From NCBI GenBank assembly GCA_002342065.1, contig DDPF01000013.1, positions 124,001 through 188,000 of the forward strand: a DNA stretch of 64,000 nt, read 5' to 3'. The DNA is from Bacteroidetes bacterium UBA2475. GTDB lineage: Bacteria > Bacteroidota > Bacteroidia > B-17B0 > Aurantibacillaceae. This document shows, one piece after another, positions 54,812 through 63,751 of the stretch. A model generated the notes under the pieces. It saw nothing but the letters and a program-made list of their open reading frames with translations. It searched no databases and was not told the origin of the DNA. Position 1 is the stretch's first letter, and each line of letters opens with the position of its first letter. The position numbers and the translations under genes were made by a program.

Positions 54812-55492
54812 TTAAGGAATATTCATATACTTGTGCGTTTGTAAACTTATCATCCATTTAGGATTTGTTTTTACATACTCAATAATTTGTGGGATCAATT
54901 CAGCATGTTTGCTCCACTCGGGTTGTAAATATAAATAACAGTCTTTACCAACTTTTGCAGCTTGTTCTTCGGCCCATTTAAAATCGTGTTGGTTAAACAC
55001 AATTACTTTTAACTCGTTTGCTTTTTCATAAACTTCTTGCAAAGGTGCCATTGTTTTTTTTGGACTTAAGCATATCCAGTCCCAATTACCACTTAATTTA
55101 TAAGCACCAGATGTTTCTATAAAAGTTTCAATATTTTTACTTTTTAGCTGTGCTGTTAATGCATCTAAATTATAGATCAACGGTTCGCCACCGGTAACAA
55201 CAACACTTGGCGCTTTCCATTCCTGCACATTTGTGATAATTTTTTCAATTGGGGTTAAAGGATGAATGTTGGCATCCCAGCTTTCTTTTACATCGCACCA
55301 ATGGCAGCCAACATCGCAACCACCAATACGTATAAAGTAAGCGGCTTTGCCGGTATTAAAACCTTCACCCTGGATGGTGTAGAATTCTTCCATTAAAGGC
55401 AATAATTTGCCTTCGTTTAAAAGAGCTTCGTCACTTGGAGTAAGACTATGTAATTTGTAATTCAAGGTTGTAAAGATAGTTACAAATTTCAT
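54812..55492 (-). CDS. queE: 7-carboxy-7-deazaguanine synthase
   Basis: This 226-residue radical SAM protein has the iron-sulphur cysteines at C59, C63 and C66 (GGCDVGCHWCD, CX3CX2C) and the VTGGEPL motif for SAM binding. The early EEFYTIQGEG is the QueE family opening. It converts carboxytetrahydropterin to CDG on the way to queuosine. It is monocistronic and divergent from bshA; the other queuosine genes are not in the window. Confidence 0.92.
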   Translation of the reverse strand: MKFVTIFTTLNYKLHSLTPSDEALLNEGKLLPLMEEFYTIQGEGFNTGKAAYFIRIGGCDVGCHWCDVKESWDANIHPLTPIEKIITNVQEWKAPSVVVTGGEPLIYNLDALTAQLKSKNIETFIETSGAYKLSGNWDWICLSPKKTMAPLQEVYEKANELKVIVFNQHDFKWAEEQAAKVGKDCYLYLQPEWSKHAELIPQIIEYVKTNPKWMISLQTHKYMNIP

Positions 55493-55494
55493 TT

Positions 55495-55537
55495 TTGAAC
55501 TTTTAAACTTTCTAAACCTTCTAACTTTTTAACTTTG
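55495..55537. repeat. Low-complexity AACTTT repeat tract
   Basis: About five imperfect tandem units of the type AACTTTT/AAACTTTCT lie in the gap between queE and bshA. They may be a replication-slippage tract, and the last unit supplies a TTTGG that could be part of a -33 element for bshA. Confidence 0.4.
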
Positions 55538-55597
55538 GTATAACATTATTCCAGCCTAATAATTCGTAAATTTATAGCATAATCAATTGATCTCTTT

Positions 55598-56737
55598 ATG
55601 AATATAGGAATGGTTTGTTTTCCAACTTATGGTGGAAGCGGGGTTGTAGCAACAGAATTAGGTAAAGCCTTAGCCAAAAAAGGCCATAAGGTGCATTTTA
55701 TGTCGTACAGCCAACCTTTTCGTTTGAACCTGTTTGACGAGAATTTATTTTATCACGAATTTAACGTAAACGATTATCCTTTATTTGAATACCAACCATA
55801 CGAAAGTGTGTTAGCAAGTAAAATAGTAGATGTGGCCATGTACGAACAGTTAGATGTGTTGCATGTGCATTATGCCATTCCGCACGCTTCTGTGGCTTAT
55901 ATGGCGCAGCAGATCTTAAAATCGAAAAAAATAAATTTGCCATATGTTACTACTTTACACGGTACAGATATAACTTTAGTGGGACGTGATCCTGCTTTTG
56001 AGCCGGTTATTCGTTTTTCTTTGAATCATAGTAATGCGTTAACATCTGTTTCTGAAAGTTTAAAAAAGGATACTTTAAAAACATTTAAGATAGATAATAA
56101 GATAACCGTTATTCCCAATTTTATAAATATTAAAGAATACGAAACACCGCACGAACATTGCGTTAAAACCAAATACGCGCCAAACGGAGAAAAGATACTG
56201 GTACACATTAGTAACTTTAGAAAAGTAAAACGGATTGAAGATGTTGTCAAAATTTTTGATAATGTAAAAAAACAATTTCCTGCAAAATTAATTTTAGTGG
56301 GCGATGGTCCCGAAAAGTCTGGTATTGAGCAATTGTGCAGGCAATTAAACTTAAGTCATGATGTTATTAATCTTGGAAAAATTGCTGATCCAAAAGAGAT
56401 ATTAAGTGTTGCCGATCTTTTTATTTTACCTTCTGAGACAGAAAGCTTTGGTTTATCTGCACTTGAAGCCATGGCTATGAAAGTACCTGTAATTAGCACT
56501 AACAGTGGTGGTTTACCGGAAGTTAATATAAACGGTAGAACAGGTTATTTAAGTGACGTTGGTGATGTAGAAGAAATGTCAGCTAACGCTATAAAGTTAT
56601 TGAGCGATAAAAAATTGTTTAACCAGTTTAAAGAAAATGCTTTTGCGCAGGCAAAAAAATTTGATATCGTTAATATATTACCACATTACGAAAAGCTTTA
56701 CCAGCAATTGGTCTCAAACCAGGCTGTGCCAGCATAA
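55598..56737 (+). CDS. bshA: N-acetyl-alpha-D-glucosaminyl L-malate synthase
   Basis: This 379-residue GT4 glycosyltransferase begins MNIGMVCFPTYGGSGVVATELG. It contains HVHYAIPHA, HGTDITLVG and the E-x7-E motif in SETESFGLSALEAMAM. It joins UDP-GlcNAc to L-malate, the first step of bacillithiol synthesis, the major low-molecular-weight thiol in many Bacteroidota. BshB and BshC are not in the window. apaG follows after 64 bases. Confidence 0.93.
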   Translation: MNIGMVCFPTYGGSGVVATELGKALAKKGHKVHFMSYSQPFRLNLFDENLFYHEFNVNDYPLFEYQPYESVLASKIVDVAMYEQLDVLHVHYAIPHASVAYMAQQILKSKKINLPYVTTLHGTDITLVGRDPAFEPVIRFSLNHSNALTSVSESLKKDTLKTFKIDNKITVIPNFINIKEYETPHEHCVKTKYAPNGEKILVHISNFRKVKRIEDVVKIFDNVKKQFPAKLILVGDGPEKSGIEQLCRQLNLSHDVINLGKIADPKEILSVADLFILPSETESFGLSALEAMAMKVPVISTNSGGLPEVNINGRTGYLSDVGDVEEMSANAIKLLSDKKLFNQFKENAFAQAKKFDIVNILPHYEKLYQQLVSNQAVPA

Positions 56738-56801
56738 AATTGTTAAATTATTAGAAGTCCACAACTTTTATTAAAAAAACGGTTTAATATTGTAGCATCA
56801 A

Positions 56802-57188
56802 ATGGTAAAAACCACAACACATAATATCGAGATCTCTGTAGATGTGAGGTACCTGGCAGATCAAAGTGTGCCAAGAGAGAACCATTATTTTTTTATTTAC
56901 TTTATTACTATCGAAAATAAAAGCGATTTTTCTGTACAATTATTAAAACGTCACTGGGATATTTTTGATAGTGTTGGCGAAAAACGTATGGTTGACGGTG
57001 AAGGTGTAATAGGCGAGACACCAATAATTGAACCTGGTCAAAAATTTGAATACAACAGCGGTTGTAATTTAATCAGCGAATTAGGATATATGGAAGGTTT
57101 TTATGCGATGACCCGCTTAATTGACGAAACTGCATTTAATGTTCAGATCCCGAGATTTGAATTAGTTGTGCCCTCGAAGCTTAACTAA
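56802..57188 (+). CDS. apaG: ApaG domain protein
   Basis: This 128-residue protein is full length for the family and a single fibronectin-type beta-sandwich. It has YFFIYFITIENKSDFSVQLLKRHWDIFDS and GEGVIGETPIIEPGQKFEYNSGC, both conserved in ApaG. The family is linked to divalent cation sensitivity in enteric bacteria; its molecular role is not settled. A long palindrome follows its stop. Confidence 0.93.
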   Translation: MVKTTTHNIEISVDVRYLADQSVPRENHYFFIYFITIENKSDFSVQLLKRHWDIFDSVGEKRMVDGEGVIGETPIIEPGQKFEYNSGCNLISELGYMEGFYAMTRLIDETAFNVQIPRFELVVPSKLN

Positions 57189-57200
57189 GTCTAAATTTTA

Positions 57201-57352
57201 ACCACATAGGCACATAGAATTTTCTTTTTCAAAGATCAAACATAAGCAAGAAATCATAGAATTCTTGCTTCGTCATAGACGAAGCAACTATGTTCACTTC
57301 TAAAATTTTAAGTTTTTGCTGCTTAATATAATAACCTATGTGTCTATGTGGT
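57201..57352. repeat. Imperfect long palindrome between convergent genes (type 1, second copy)
   Basis: ACCACATAGGCACATAG (57201-57217) and its partner (57336-57352) match at 16 of 17 positions as an inverted repeat. The centre holds two further hairpins: AAGCAAGAA/TTCTTGCTT (57244-57270) and GCTTCGTC/GACGAAGC (57267-57285). The end arms resemble the element at 10755-10871 (ACCACATAGACACTGAG). It lies between the stops at 57188 and 57366. Confidence 0.72.
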
Positions 57353-57365
57353 GGTTGTTTTACGA

Positions 57366-58436
57366 TTATTTACAAAATTGATCAATAATACGAGCGGCTT
57401 GCTCGTTGCCCAAACCATCGGCTTTATTAAGATCTTCGCAGGCGCCATATTTATCTTTAATAGCCATTTTAGTAGCGGCGCGGTTAAAGAATACATCGGC
57501 ATAATCAAACTTAAGTTTTAGTGCCATATCATAATCTTTTAATGCTTCCTGGAATGCTTTGTTTTCGGACTTTGCAATTGCCCGCTTGCAATAACTTACC
57601 GCATTCTTTCCATTTAACTTAATAGCTTCATCAAGATCAACGATCGCACCAGTGTTATCACGCGATTCGATCTTTGCTGATGCCCTTGATATTAATGCTT
57701 CTTCTTCTCCGGGAATTGCATCTATATAAACGTTCCAATCGGTTACAGCGCCTTTAAAATCCTTTACTTCAAATTTGGATTTTGCCCGGAGTTTGTAAGC
57801 CGCATAATCGGGTTTTTCGGCCGGCATTTTTTTAATGGCATCATTCAATTCTTTAATAGCGTAATTATATTCCTTCATAACAAAGCGTATCTCGCCTTTT
57901 AGCACTATTGCCTTAATACATTTTGGTTCTAATTCAGTTACTGATTCCAGCGCTCCTAAAGCAGGTTTATAACTTTTTCCTTTATACATTAAAAGGGCCC
58001 GGTAATAAAAAAGTTCCCAATCATCTATCTTTTCATCTTTGGCAATTTCAACGGCAGTATCAATTGCTCCTTTACTATCGCTAAACTTATTGTTTAAGTA
58101 AAAATTAATGCCTTTTAATTTAGAGGTCTCAAAATTTATGGGTTGTATAGCTTCTGCTTTTTCAAGATCTTTTTCCGCACCCTTATAATTTTTTTGCTGA
58201 ACTTTTATGTAGGCTAATTTATTGTAGGCCTGCCAAAAATCTTTCTTTTCTTTTAAAGCTGTTTTTAAGATCGGAGTGGCTTCATCGTATTTTGCGGAAT
58301 CTATTAATTTAACGGCCTTATTATATAGTTTTTGGTACTCCGGAACGGAGTCAACGGCTACTTCCTGACACTTTAAACTAGTAGAAACTGTCCAGATTAG
58401 CACGAAAAACAGCCACTTATATGTGTTTTTTACCAC
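57366..58436 (-). CDS. Secreted tetratricopeptide-repeat protein
   Basis: This 356-residue protein has a signal peptide (about 1-24, ending SLKCQ) followed by about eight TPR units across almost all the rest (for example NYKGAEKDLEKAEAIQ, DNTGAIVDLDEAIKLN, AFQEALKDYDMALKLK). It is probably a periplasmic or outer-membrane scaffold; no enzymatic part is seen. No ATG is near the start; the GTG at 58436 begins the signal peptide. It is divergent from the SPFH gene. Confidence 0.78.
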   Translation of the reverse strand: MVKNTYKWLFFVLIWTVSTSLKCQEVAVDSVPEYQKLYNKAVKLIDSAKYDEATPILKTALKEKKDFWQAYNKLAYIKVQQKNYKGAEKDLEKAEAIQPINFETSKLKGINFYLNNKFSDSKGAIDTAVEIAKDEKIDDWELFYYRALLMYKGKSYKPALGALESVTELEPKCIKAIVLKGEIRFVMKEYNYAIKELNDAIKKMPAEKPDYAAYKLRAKSKFEVKDFKGAVTDWNVYIDAIPGEEEALISRASAKIESRDNTGAIVDLDEAIKLNGKNAVSYCKRAIAKSENKAFQEALKDYDMALKLKFDYADVFFNRAATKMAIKDKYGACEDLNKADGLGNEQAARIIDQFCK

Positions 58437-58497
58437 CTTTAAAAACGATTTTGAAACAGGGAAAAAATTTCATACATTTATACAAATATAAATCTTT

Positions 58498-59436
58498 ATG
58501 GGTCCAATTGGCTTAATTATTATTCTGGTTCTTGTTTTATTAACAATTCTTTTATCGTTTGTTACCGTTCAACAGGGAACCATTGCTATTACTACTATTT
58601 TCGGAAAATTCAGTCGTATCTTACGTCCGGGTTTAAATCTAAAAATACCTTTTATCGAAAAAGTATTTAAAAAGATCTCTGTTCAAAATCGTAGCTCTGA
58701 ACTTGGTTTTCAGGCTGTTACAATAGATCAGGCGAATGTAAACTTCACTGCCATGTTATTATATTCTGTAATAAACAGCGATGAAGAAACTATTAAGAAC
58801 GTTGCTTTTAAATTTGTTGATGAGCGTAACTTTATGCAAGCCCTTGTTCGTTCTGTTGAAGGATCGGTTCGTGCATTCGTTGCAACAAAAAAGCAATCGG
58901 AGGTTTTAATTTTAAGAAGAGATATAGTAGAAGCTGTAAAAGAACAGTTAGATCAAACCCTTGAACAATGGGGTTATCATTTAATTGATCTTCAATTGAA
59001 CGATATAACATTTGATGAGGAGGTTATGCGTTCTATGGCAAAAGTTGTGGCAAGTAATAACCTAAAATCTGCAGCAGAGAACGAAGGACAAGCATTATTA
59101 ATTACACGTACAAAAGCAGCAGAGGCTGAAGGTAATTTTATTAAGATCTCTGCCCAGGCCGAAAAAGATGCTTCGCAGTTAAAAGGTGAAGGTATTGCAT
59201 TATTTCGTCAGGAAGTTGCAAAAGGTATGGCTGGTGCTGCACGTGAAATGCAGGATGCAAACCTTGATTCTTCATTGATCTTATTTAGTATGTGGACGGA
59301 AGCCGTTAAAAACTTTGCGCAAGAGGGCAAAGGAAATGTTATTTTCCTTGACGGTAGCGTAGAGGGAATGCAAAAGACCATGAAAGATATGATGGCTTTG
59401 AACCAGATAAATCAAAATTCTATTACAAAAAAATAA
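58498..59436 (+). CDS. SPFH/band-7 membrane protein (slipin-like)
   Basis: This 312-residue protein has an N-terminal membrane span (about 4-24) and then the SPFH domain (about 25-200): VQQGTIAITTIFGKFSRILRPGLNLKIPF and SVEGSVRAFVATKKQSEVLILRRD. A helical flotillin-like C-terminal part follows. Such proteins oligomerise into membrane-bound cages that organise microdomains or proteases. No NfeD partner gene is adjacent; the M43 peptidase gene follows after 18 bases. Confidence 0.88.
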   Translation: MGPIGLIIILVLVLLTILLSFVTVQQGTIAITTIFGKFSRILRPGLNLKIPFIEKVFKKISVQNRSSELGFQAVTIDQANVNFTAMLLYSVINSDEETIKNVAFKFVDERNFMQALVRSVEGSVRAFVATKKQSEVLILRRDIVEAVKEQLDQTLEQWGYHLIDLQLNDITFDEEVMRSMAKVVASNNLKSAAENEGQALLITRTKAAEAEGNFIKISAQAEKDASQLKGEGIALFRQEVAKGMAGAAREMQDANLDSSLILFSMWTEAVKNFAQEGKGNVIFLDGSVEGMQKTMKDMMALNQINQNSITKK

Positions 59437-59454
59437 ACACGTAAAATAAATAAA

Positions 59455-61647
59455 ATGAAAAAACAATTATCTAAAATAGCACTTTGTTTCGCTTTTCTAT
59501 CTGCGTTAACAGGCTTCTCACAGGAGGGTAAAATTCAACCGTGTAATACTTATGCGGCAATGGAAGAATATTTTAAAGCTAATCCTGAAGCATTAAAGAA
59601 TTATCAGGCATCTCAAGCCTCTTTTCAAAAGCAATATGATCAAAATATGTCTAATTCTTCTGCTAATAAAAGTGCAGCAGTGCAGTATACAATTCCTGTA
59701 GTATTTCATATTTTGCATTTAGGTGGTGCTGAAAATATTAGTGATGCTACTGTTAACACTGCTCTTGCATCTGTTAATAGTGATTTTGCCGCAGCTGGGT
59801 CTGATTTTTCAACCATTTTTGCTCCGTTCCAGTCATTATACATAAACTCTGACATTAAATTTATGTTAGCAAAAAAAGACCCGAACGGTAACTGTACTAA
59901 TGGCATCATTCACCGTTATGATACGAGAGCGAACTGGGATCGTAATCCACCGTCTTCAGGTGCCAATCCTGCTTTGTTTGCAGGTATAACCTGGGATGCT
60001 ACTAAATATTTAAATATAATTATTGTAAAAGATATTATTGCAGCTCCAAATCAAAATGGAACTGTTATTGGATACACTTTTTTACCTGGGACTTTTGGAC
60101 CGGGCGCTATACAGGATGCTATCATTTATAACTATTCTTTTTTAACCGGCATAAACGCTCGCTCACTATCACACGAAATTGGCCATTGGTTAAATCTTTC
60201 GCATACTTTCGGAAATACAAATAATCCCGGAGTAGTTTGTGGTTCAACTGCTGGTGGAGACGGTGTTTCTGATACTCCTGATACAAAAGGTAATTTTAGC
60301 ACTTGTCCTGCAAGTTCTACAAATACTGCTTTTACTTGTACATCACCAAATCCAACCAACTCTGCTAATTATTATCAAAATGTAGAGAACATTATGGATT
60401 ATTCTTCTTGCCCTAAAAATTTCACAAATGGTCAAACACAACGCATGAGAACTTGCTTGCAAAATTCGCCTGGCAACAGGGTTAACTTGTGGTCGCCAAC
60501 AAATTTAGCTTTTACAGATGTTAATAGTACAACACCCTGCGCACCAATAGCCAATTTTATTCCTTACCTAAATTCAACAGTTTCGTATAGTGTATGTTCG
60601 GGCGGCGCTTTAACTTTTAAAGATTTTTCTTATAACGGAACAATTACCTCTTACGCATGGACAGCCGATAATAGTGCTGTTGTGGCCAGTCCTAATACCT
60701 CTGTAACTTCAATTTCATTTCCTGTGCAAGGAATAACAAATGTTTCCTTAACAGCAACTAATGGACAGGGTAGTAATACTGTTGTGAAAATAATTTATGT
60801 TTTAAATGGAACAGCAGTAATAACTTCAGGTTATATGGAAAGTTTTGAGACGCCTAACGTAACTCCGCCAAACTGGAGCGTTATTAATACAAACGGTGTA
60901 ACCTGGGAGCAAACAAACATGGCAGCCAAAGATGGTACCGGCTCTTTTTATATAGATGGTCCACAAAGTAGTTTTGGCCAACAAGATATTCTTGTAATGC
61001 CTGTAATGGATGTGTTAAATAATCCAACCGATACTTTAAAATTTTCTTATGCATATGCACGTCAAAATTCTTCACACAACGACAAATTAGTATTACAAGG
61101 CTCTCTTGATTGTGGAGGCAACTGGATAGATGTTGTAAGTTTATCTGCAGCAACAATGGCAGCAGGTTCAGGTGGAACAACAACAACTCCATTTACCCCA
61201 ACCTTAGCGCAATGGAAAGAAGTTGACGTTTCACAATATCCTTATTGGTTTAATTTTACAACTTCATCAAGCGCAACTTTCCGTTTTGTGTTTACAGAAG
61301 ATCCATTAAATGGTTTAGGTAACAGAATATTTTTGGATGCTATTAAATTTCAGGGGGGAACTCCAAATGGTATAAATGAACTAACAAAAAGCTACAAACT
61401 AAATTTATTCCCTAATCCATCAAATGGAGAGGTGACCGTTAAATTTAATTTAAATGATGCTGCAACAGTAAATATGAATGTTGTTGATGTATTAGGAAAA
61501 AATGTTATTCCTGCTGCAACCTACAATTACGGTGCAGGTGAGCAAGCTATCTCAATTAATAAAGGTAGCACATTATCAAAAGGAATTTACTTTGTAAACC
61601 TTAGTGTAAATGGCGCTAAAATGTCTAAAAAGTTAGTGATCAACTAA
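59455..61647 (+). CDS. Secreted M43-type zinc metallopeptidase with type IX sorting domain (paralogue)
   Basis: This 730-residue protein has a signal peptide (about 1-22) and a short pro-region. The catalytic domain has HEIGHWLNLSH (zinc ligand H240) and the Met-turn segment NIMDYSSCPKNFTNGQ. A PKD-like module (about 365-450), a beta region and a C-terminal sorting domain (about 655-730, LFPNPSNGEVTVKF to MSKKLVIN) follow. It is a clear paralogue of the 27.2-kb gene: TIPVVFHILHLGG is identical in both, and the order of modules is the same. It is expected cargo of the type IX system. A strong terminator follows. Confidence 0.9.
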   Translation: MKKQLSKIALCFAFLSALTGFSQEGKIQPCNTYAAMEEYFKANPEALKNYQASQASFQKQYDQNMSNSSANKSAAVQYTIPVVFHILHLGGAENISDATVNTALASVNSDFAAAGSDFSTIFAPFQSLYINSDIKFMLAKKDPNGNCTNGIIHRYDTRANWDRNPPSSGANPALFAGITWDATKYLNIIIVKDIIAAPNQNGTVIGYTFLPGTFGPGAIQDAIIYNYSFLTGINARSLSHEIGHWLNLSHTFGNTNNPGVVCGSTAGGDGVSDTPDTKGNFSTCPASSTNTAFTCTSPNPTNSANYYQNVENIMDYSSCPKNFTNGQTQRMRTCLQNSPGNRVNLWSPTNLAFTDVNSTTPCAPIANFIPYLNSTVSYSVCSGGALTFKDFSYNGTITSYAWTADNSAVVASPNTSVTSISFPVQGITNVSLTATNGQGSNTVVKIIYVLNGTAVITSGYMESFETPNVTPPNWSVINTNGVTWEQTNMAAKDGTGSFYIDGPQSSFGQQDILVMPVMDVLNNPTDTLKFSYAYARQNSSHNDKLVLQGSLDCGGNWIDVVSLSAATMAAGSGGTTTTPFTPTLAQWKEVDVSQYPYWFNFTTSSSATFRFVFTEDPLNGLGNRIFLDAIKFQGGTPNGINELTKSYKLNLFPNPSNGEVTVKFNLNDAATVNMNVVDVLGKNVIPAATYNYGAGEQAISINKGSTLSKGIYFVNLSVNGAKMSKKLVIN

Positions 61648-61663
61648 TCAATCTTTTTTATAA

Positions 61664-61703
61664 CAGATCCCGTTCAGCTTTATGCCGAACGGGATTTTTT
61701 TTT
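61664..61703 (+). terminator. Rho-independent terminator after the M43 gene
   Basis: ATCCCGTTC (61667-61675) pairs with GAACGGGAT (61687-61695), followed by about nine T residues. Confidence 0.9.
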
Positions 61704-61714
61704 AGTTTTACATT

Positions 61715-63751
61715 GTGATAAGGGTCTTTACAAATATTCCTTTTTTCAGGATACTTATTCCTTTTGTAATTGGTATTCTTTTTAGTCTTCAATATTATCC
61801 CAAACAAGTAAATATTTTATTTTTTGTTATCCTTATTGCTTTTGCAGTTGCATTACGATTTTTTAAAAACCAAACGACATATTTAAAAAAGACATTTTTA
61901 ATCTGTCTTGATATTTTCTTCTTTTTATTGGCTATCAATTTAGTTCATCATGCAAACGTTATTGAGCAAAAAAAATATTATGGCAATTATATTCAACCTG
62001 ACTCGGCTGTTAACATGCTGGTTACTCTTAACGAACTGCCGGTTCAGAAAGAAAAATTCATAAAATGCCGCTTACAGGTAAACGAGGTTAAAACCAAAAC
62101 AGGTTATAAAAAAGCAAACGGAACGATCTTTGGTTATTTTAAACGCTCTACTTCTGATCAAAAATTAAAAGCAGGCGCGACCTTTATTATAAAAACAAAA
62201 CTGTTGGCTGTTAACGGACCACAAAACCCTTATGAATTTAATTATCAAAACTATTTATACAACAAACATATTTATCATACTGCTTTTATAGATAAAGACG
62301 CTTATGAAGTTTTAAATGTACCAGTTCAGCTAAATCCAATTTGGTATTATGGTTTAAAAATAAAAGATCACATTCTTCAACAATTAAAGAATAGCGAACT
62401 CAGCGCCGATGCTTACGGCATTTGTGCTGCATTGTTAACCGGCTATGATGATGAAATTGATAAACAGGTGGTAGAATCCTTCTCGCATTCGGGTACGCTG
62501 CATGTTCTTTCTGTTTCGGGTTTACACACAGGTTTGATCTATTTGGTATTAAGTTTTTTATTTGACCTTATTGATAAGAAAAGAAGATACAAGATCCTTA
62601 AATTTTCTTTGATCACTTTTTTATTATGGACCTTTGCGCTCATCACCGGCTTTTCGGCACCAGTATTAAGAGCAGTAATTATGTTCAATTTATTAGGTTT
62701 TGGAAAGATCTTCTTTCGGACTGATCATCGTAACCAGATAAATATATTGCTAGTCTCTGCTTTTATCTTATTGTGTTACGATCCTTTCTTTATAACGGAT
62801 GTTGGGTTTTTATTAAGCTATTTTGCGGTGTTTGGTTTGTTATACTTTCAACCGAAATTAGAAGCCAACTGGCAACCCGAAAATTATTTTCTGAAAAAAC
62901 TCTGGCAGGCCACAACGGTCTCTTTTGCTGCAACCATAGCAACATTGCCTTTAACCCTGTTTTTCTTCAAACAATTCCCACTTTGGTTCTTTATTTGTAA
63001 TATTTTGGTTGTGCCTGCCAGCTTTGTTATTTTATTACTGGCAGCTTTAATTGTTTTTAAAATGGGCTTTGTTGCTGTATTGGTCAATTACCTGGTTAAA
63101 GGACTCATTGCATTTATTACATTTTTTAATTCTGCTGAATATGGTTTTATTGACAGCATTGATTTTAGTTTTTACGATGCCATCTTCTTATCCTTTTTCA
63201 TTATTGTAGTAACACTTTCTATTCAAAACCGCTCATATCGTTTATCTGTTGCTTGCCTCGTCTTACTTATCTGGTGGCAGCTCTCTGCTTTATTTTTGTC
63301 TTTTAATTCGAAGACAGAGGATCTCTTAACCATTTATCAGATAAGTAAACACCAAACTATAGTTGTAAAGAATAAACAGCAGACAACGGTTAATGCCTTA
63401 GACTCTTCCAACTTTATGTTCCATATTAAGCCGCACGTTACTTCATTCAACAATACAAAACTTAACGTGAATGAATTTAATTATGTAAAAAAGGGTGATA
63501 AACAGATCTTAATTCTAAATAAACCAAACCACTGGCCGGATATATCTTTAGCAAAGATCGATTTATTGGTGCTTGCCAACAATTACAGGCTAAGAACTAA
63601 TGATATTGAAGCTTTTACTGACCTTAAAACGATAGTAGTTGATGGTTCAAATAATAATTTTTCTATTAAAGAAATAGAGGAATTATGTCGTAAATTTGAT
63701 ATTGAATTAATTAAGACAAAACAGCGGGGAGCCTATATCCTTAATTTATAA
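61715..63751 (+). CDS. comEC: ComEC/Rec2-family DNA uptake membrane protein
   Basis: This 678-residue protein has N-terminal spans and a DUF4131-type region (about 1-200). The Competence domain follows (about 225-500) with GICAALLTGYDDEID, SGTLHVLSVSGLHTGLIY and ITGFSAPVLRAVIMFN. The last 130 residues are weakly like a beta-lactamase fold but lack the HxHxDH metal site found in some longer ComEC proteins. ComEC forms the inner-membrane channel for incoming single-stranded DNA in natural transformation. The start is GTG at 61715, just after the terminator. Confidence 0.9.
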   Translation: MIRVFTNIPFFRILIPFVIGILFSLQYYPKQVNILFFVILIAFAVALRFFKNQTTYLKKTFLICLDIFFFLLAINLVHHANVIEQKKYYGNYIQPDSAVNMLVTLNELPVQKEKFIKCRLQVNEVKTKTGYKKANGTIFGYFKRSTSDQKLKAGATFIIKTKLLAVNGPQNPYEFNYQNYLYNKHIYHTAFIDKDAYEVLNVPVQLNPIWYYGLKIKDHILQQLKNSELSADAYGICAALLTGYDDEIDKQVVESFSHSGTLHVLSVSGLHTGLIYLVLSFLFDLIDKKRRYKILKFSLITFLLWTFALITGFSAPVLRAVIMFNLLGFGKIFFRTDHRNQINILLVSAFILLCYDPFFITDVGFLLSYFAVFGLLYFQPKLEANWQPENYFLKKLWQATTVSFAATIATLPLTLFFFKQFPLWFFICNILVVPASFVILLLAALIVFKMGFVAVLVNYLVKGLIAFITFFNSAEYGFIDSIDFSFYDAIFLSFFIIVVTLSIQNRSYRLSVACLVLLIWWQLSALFLSFNSKTEDLLTIYQISKHQTIVVKNKQQTTVNALDSSNFMFHIKPHVTSFNNTKLNVNEFNYVKKGDKQILILNKPNHWPDISLAKIDLLVLANNYRLRTNDIEAFTDLKTIVVDGSNNNFSIKEIEELCRKFDIELIKTKQRGAYILNL

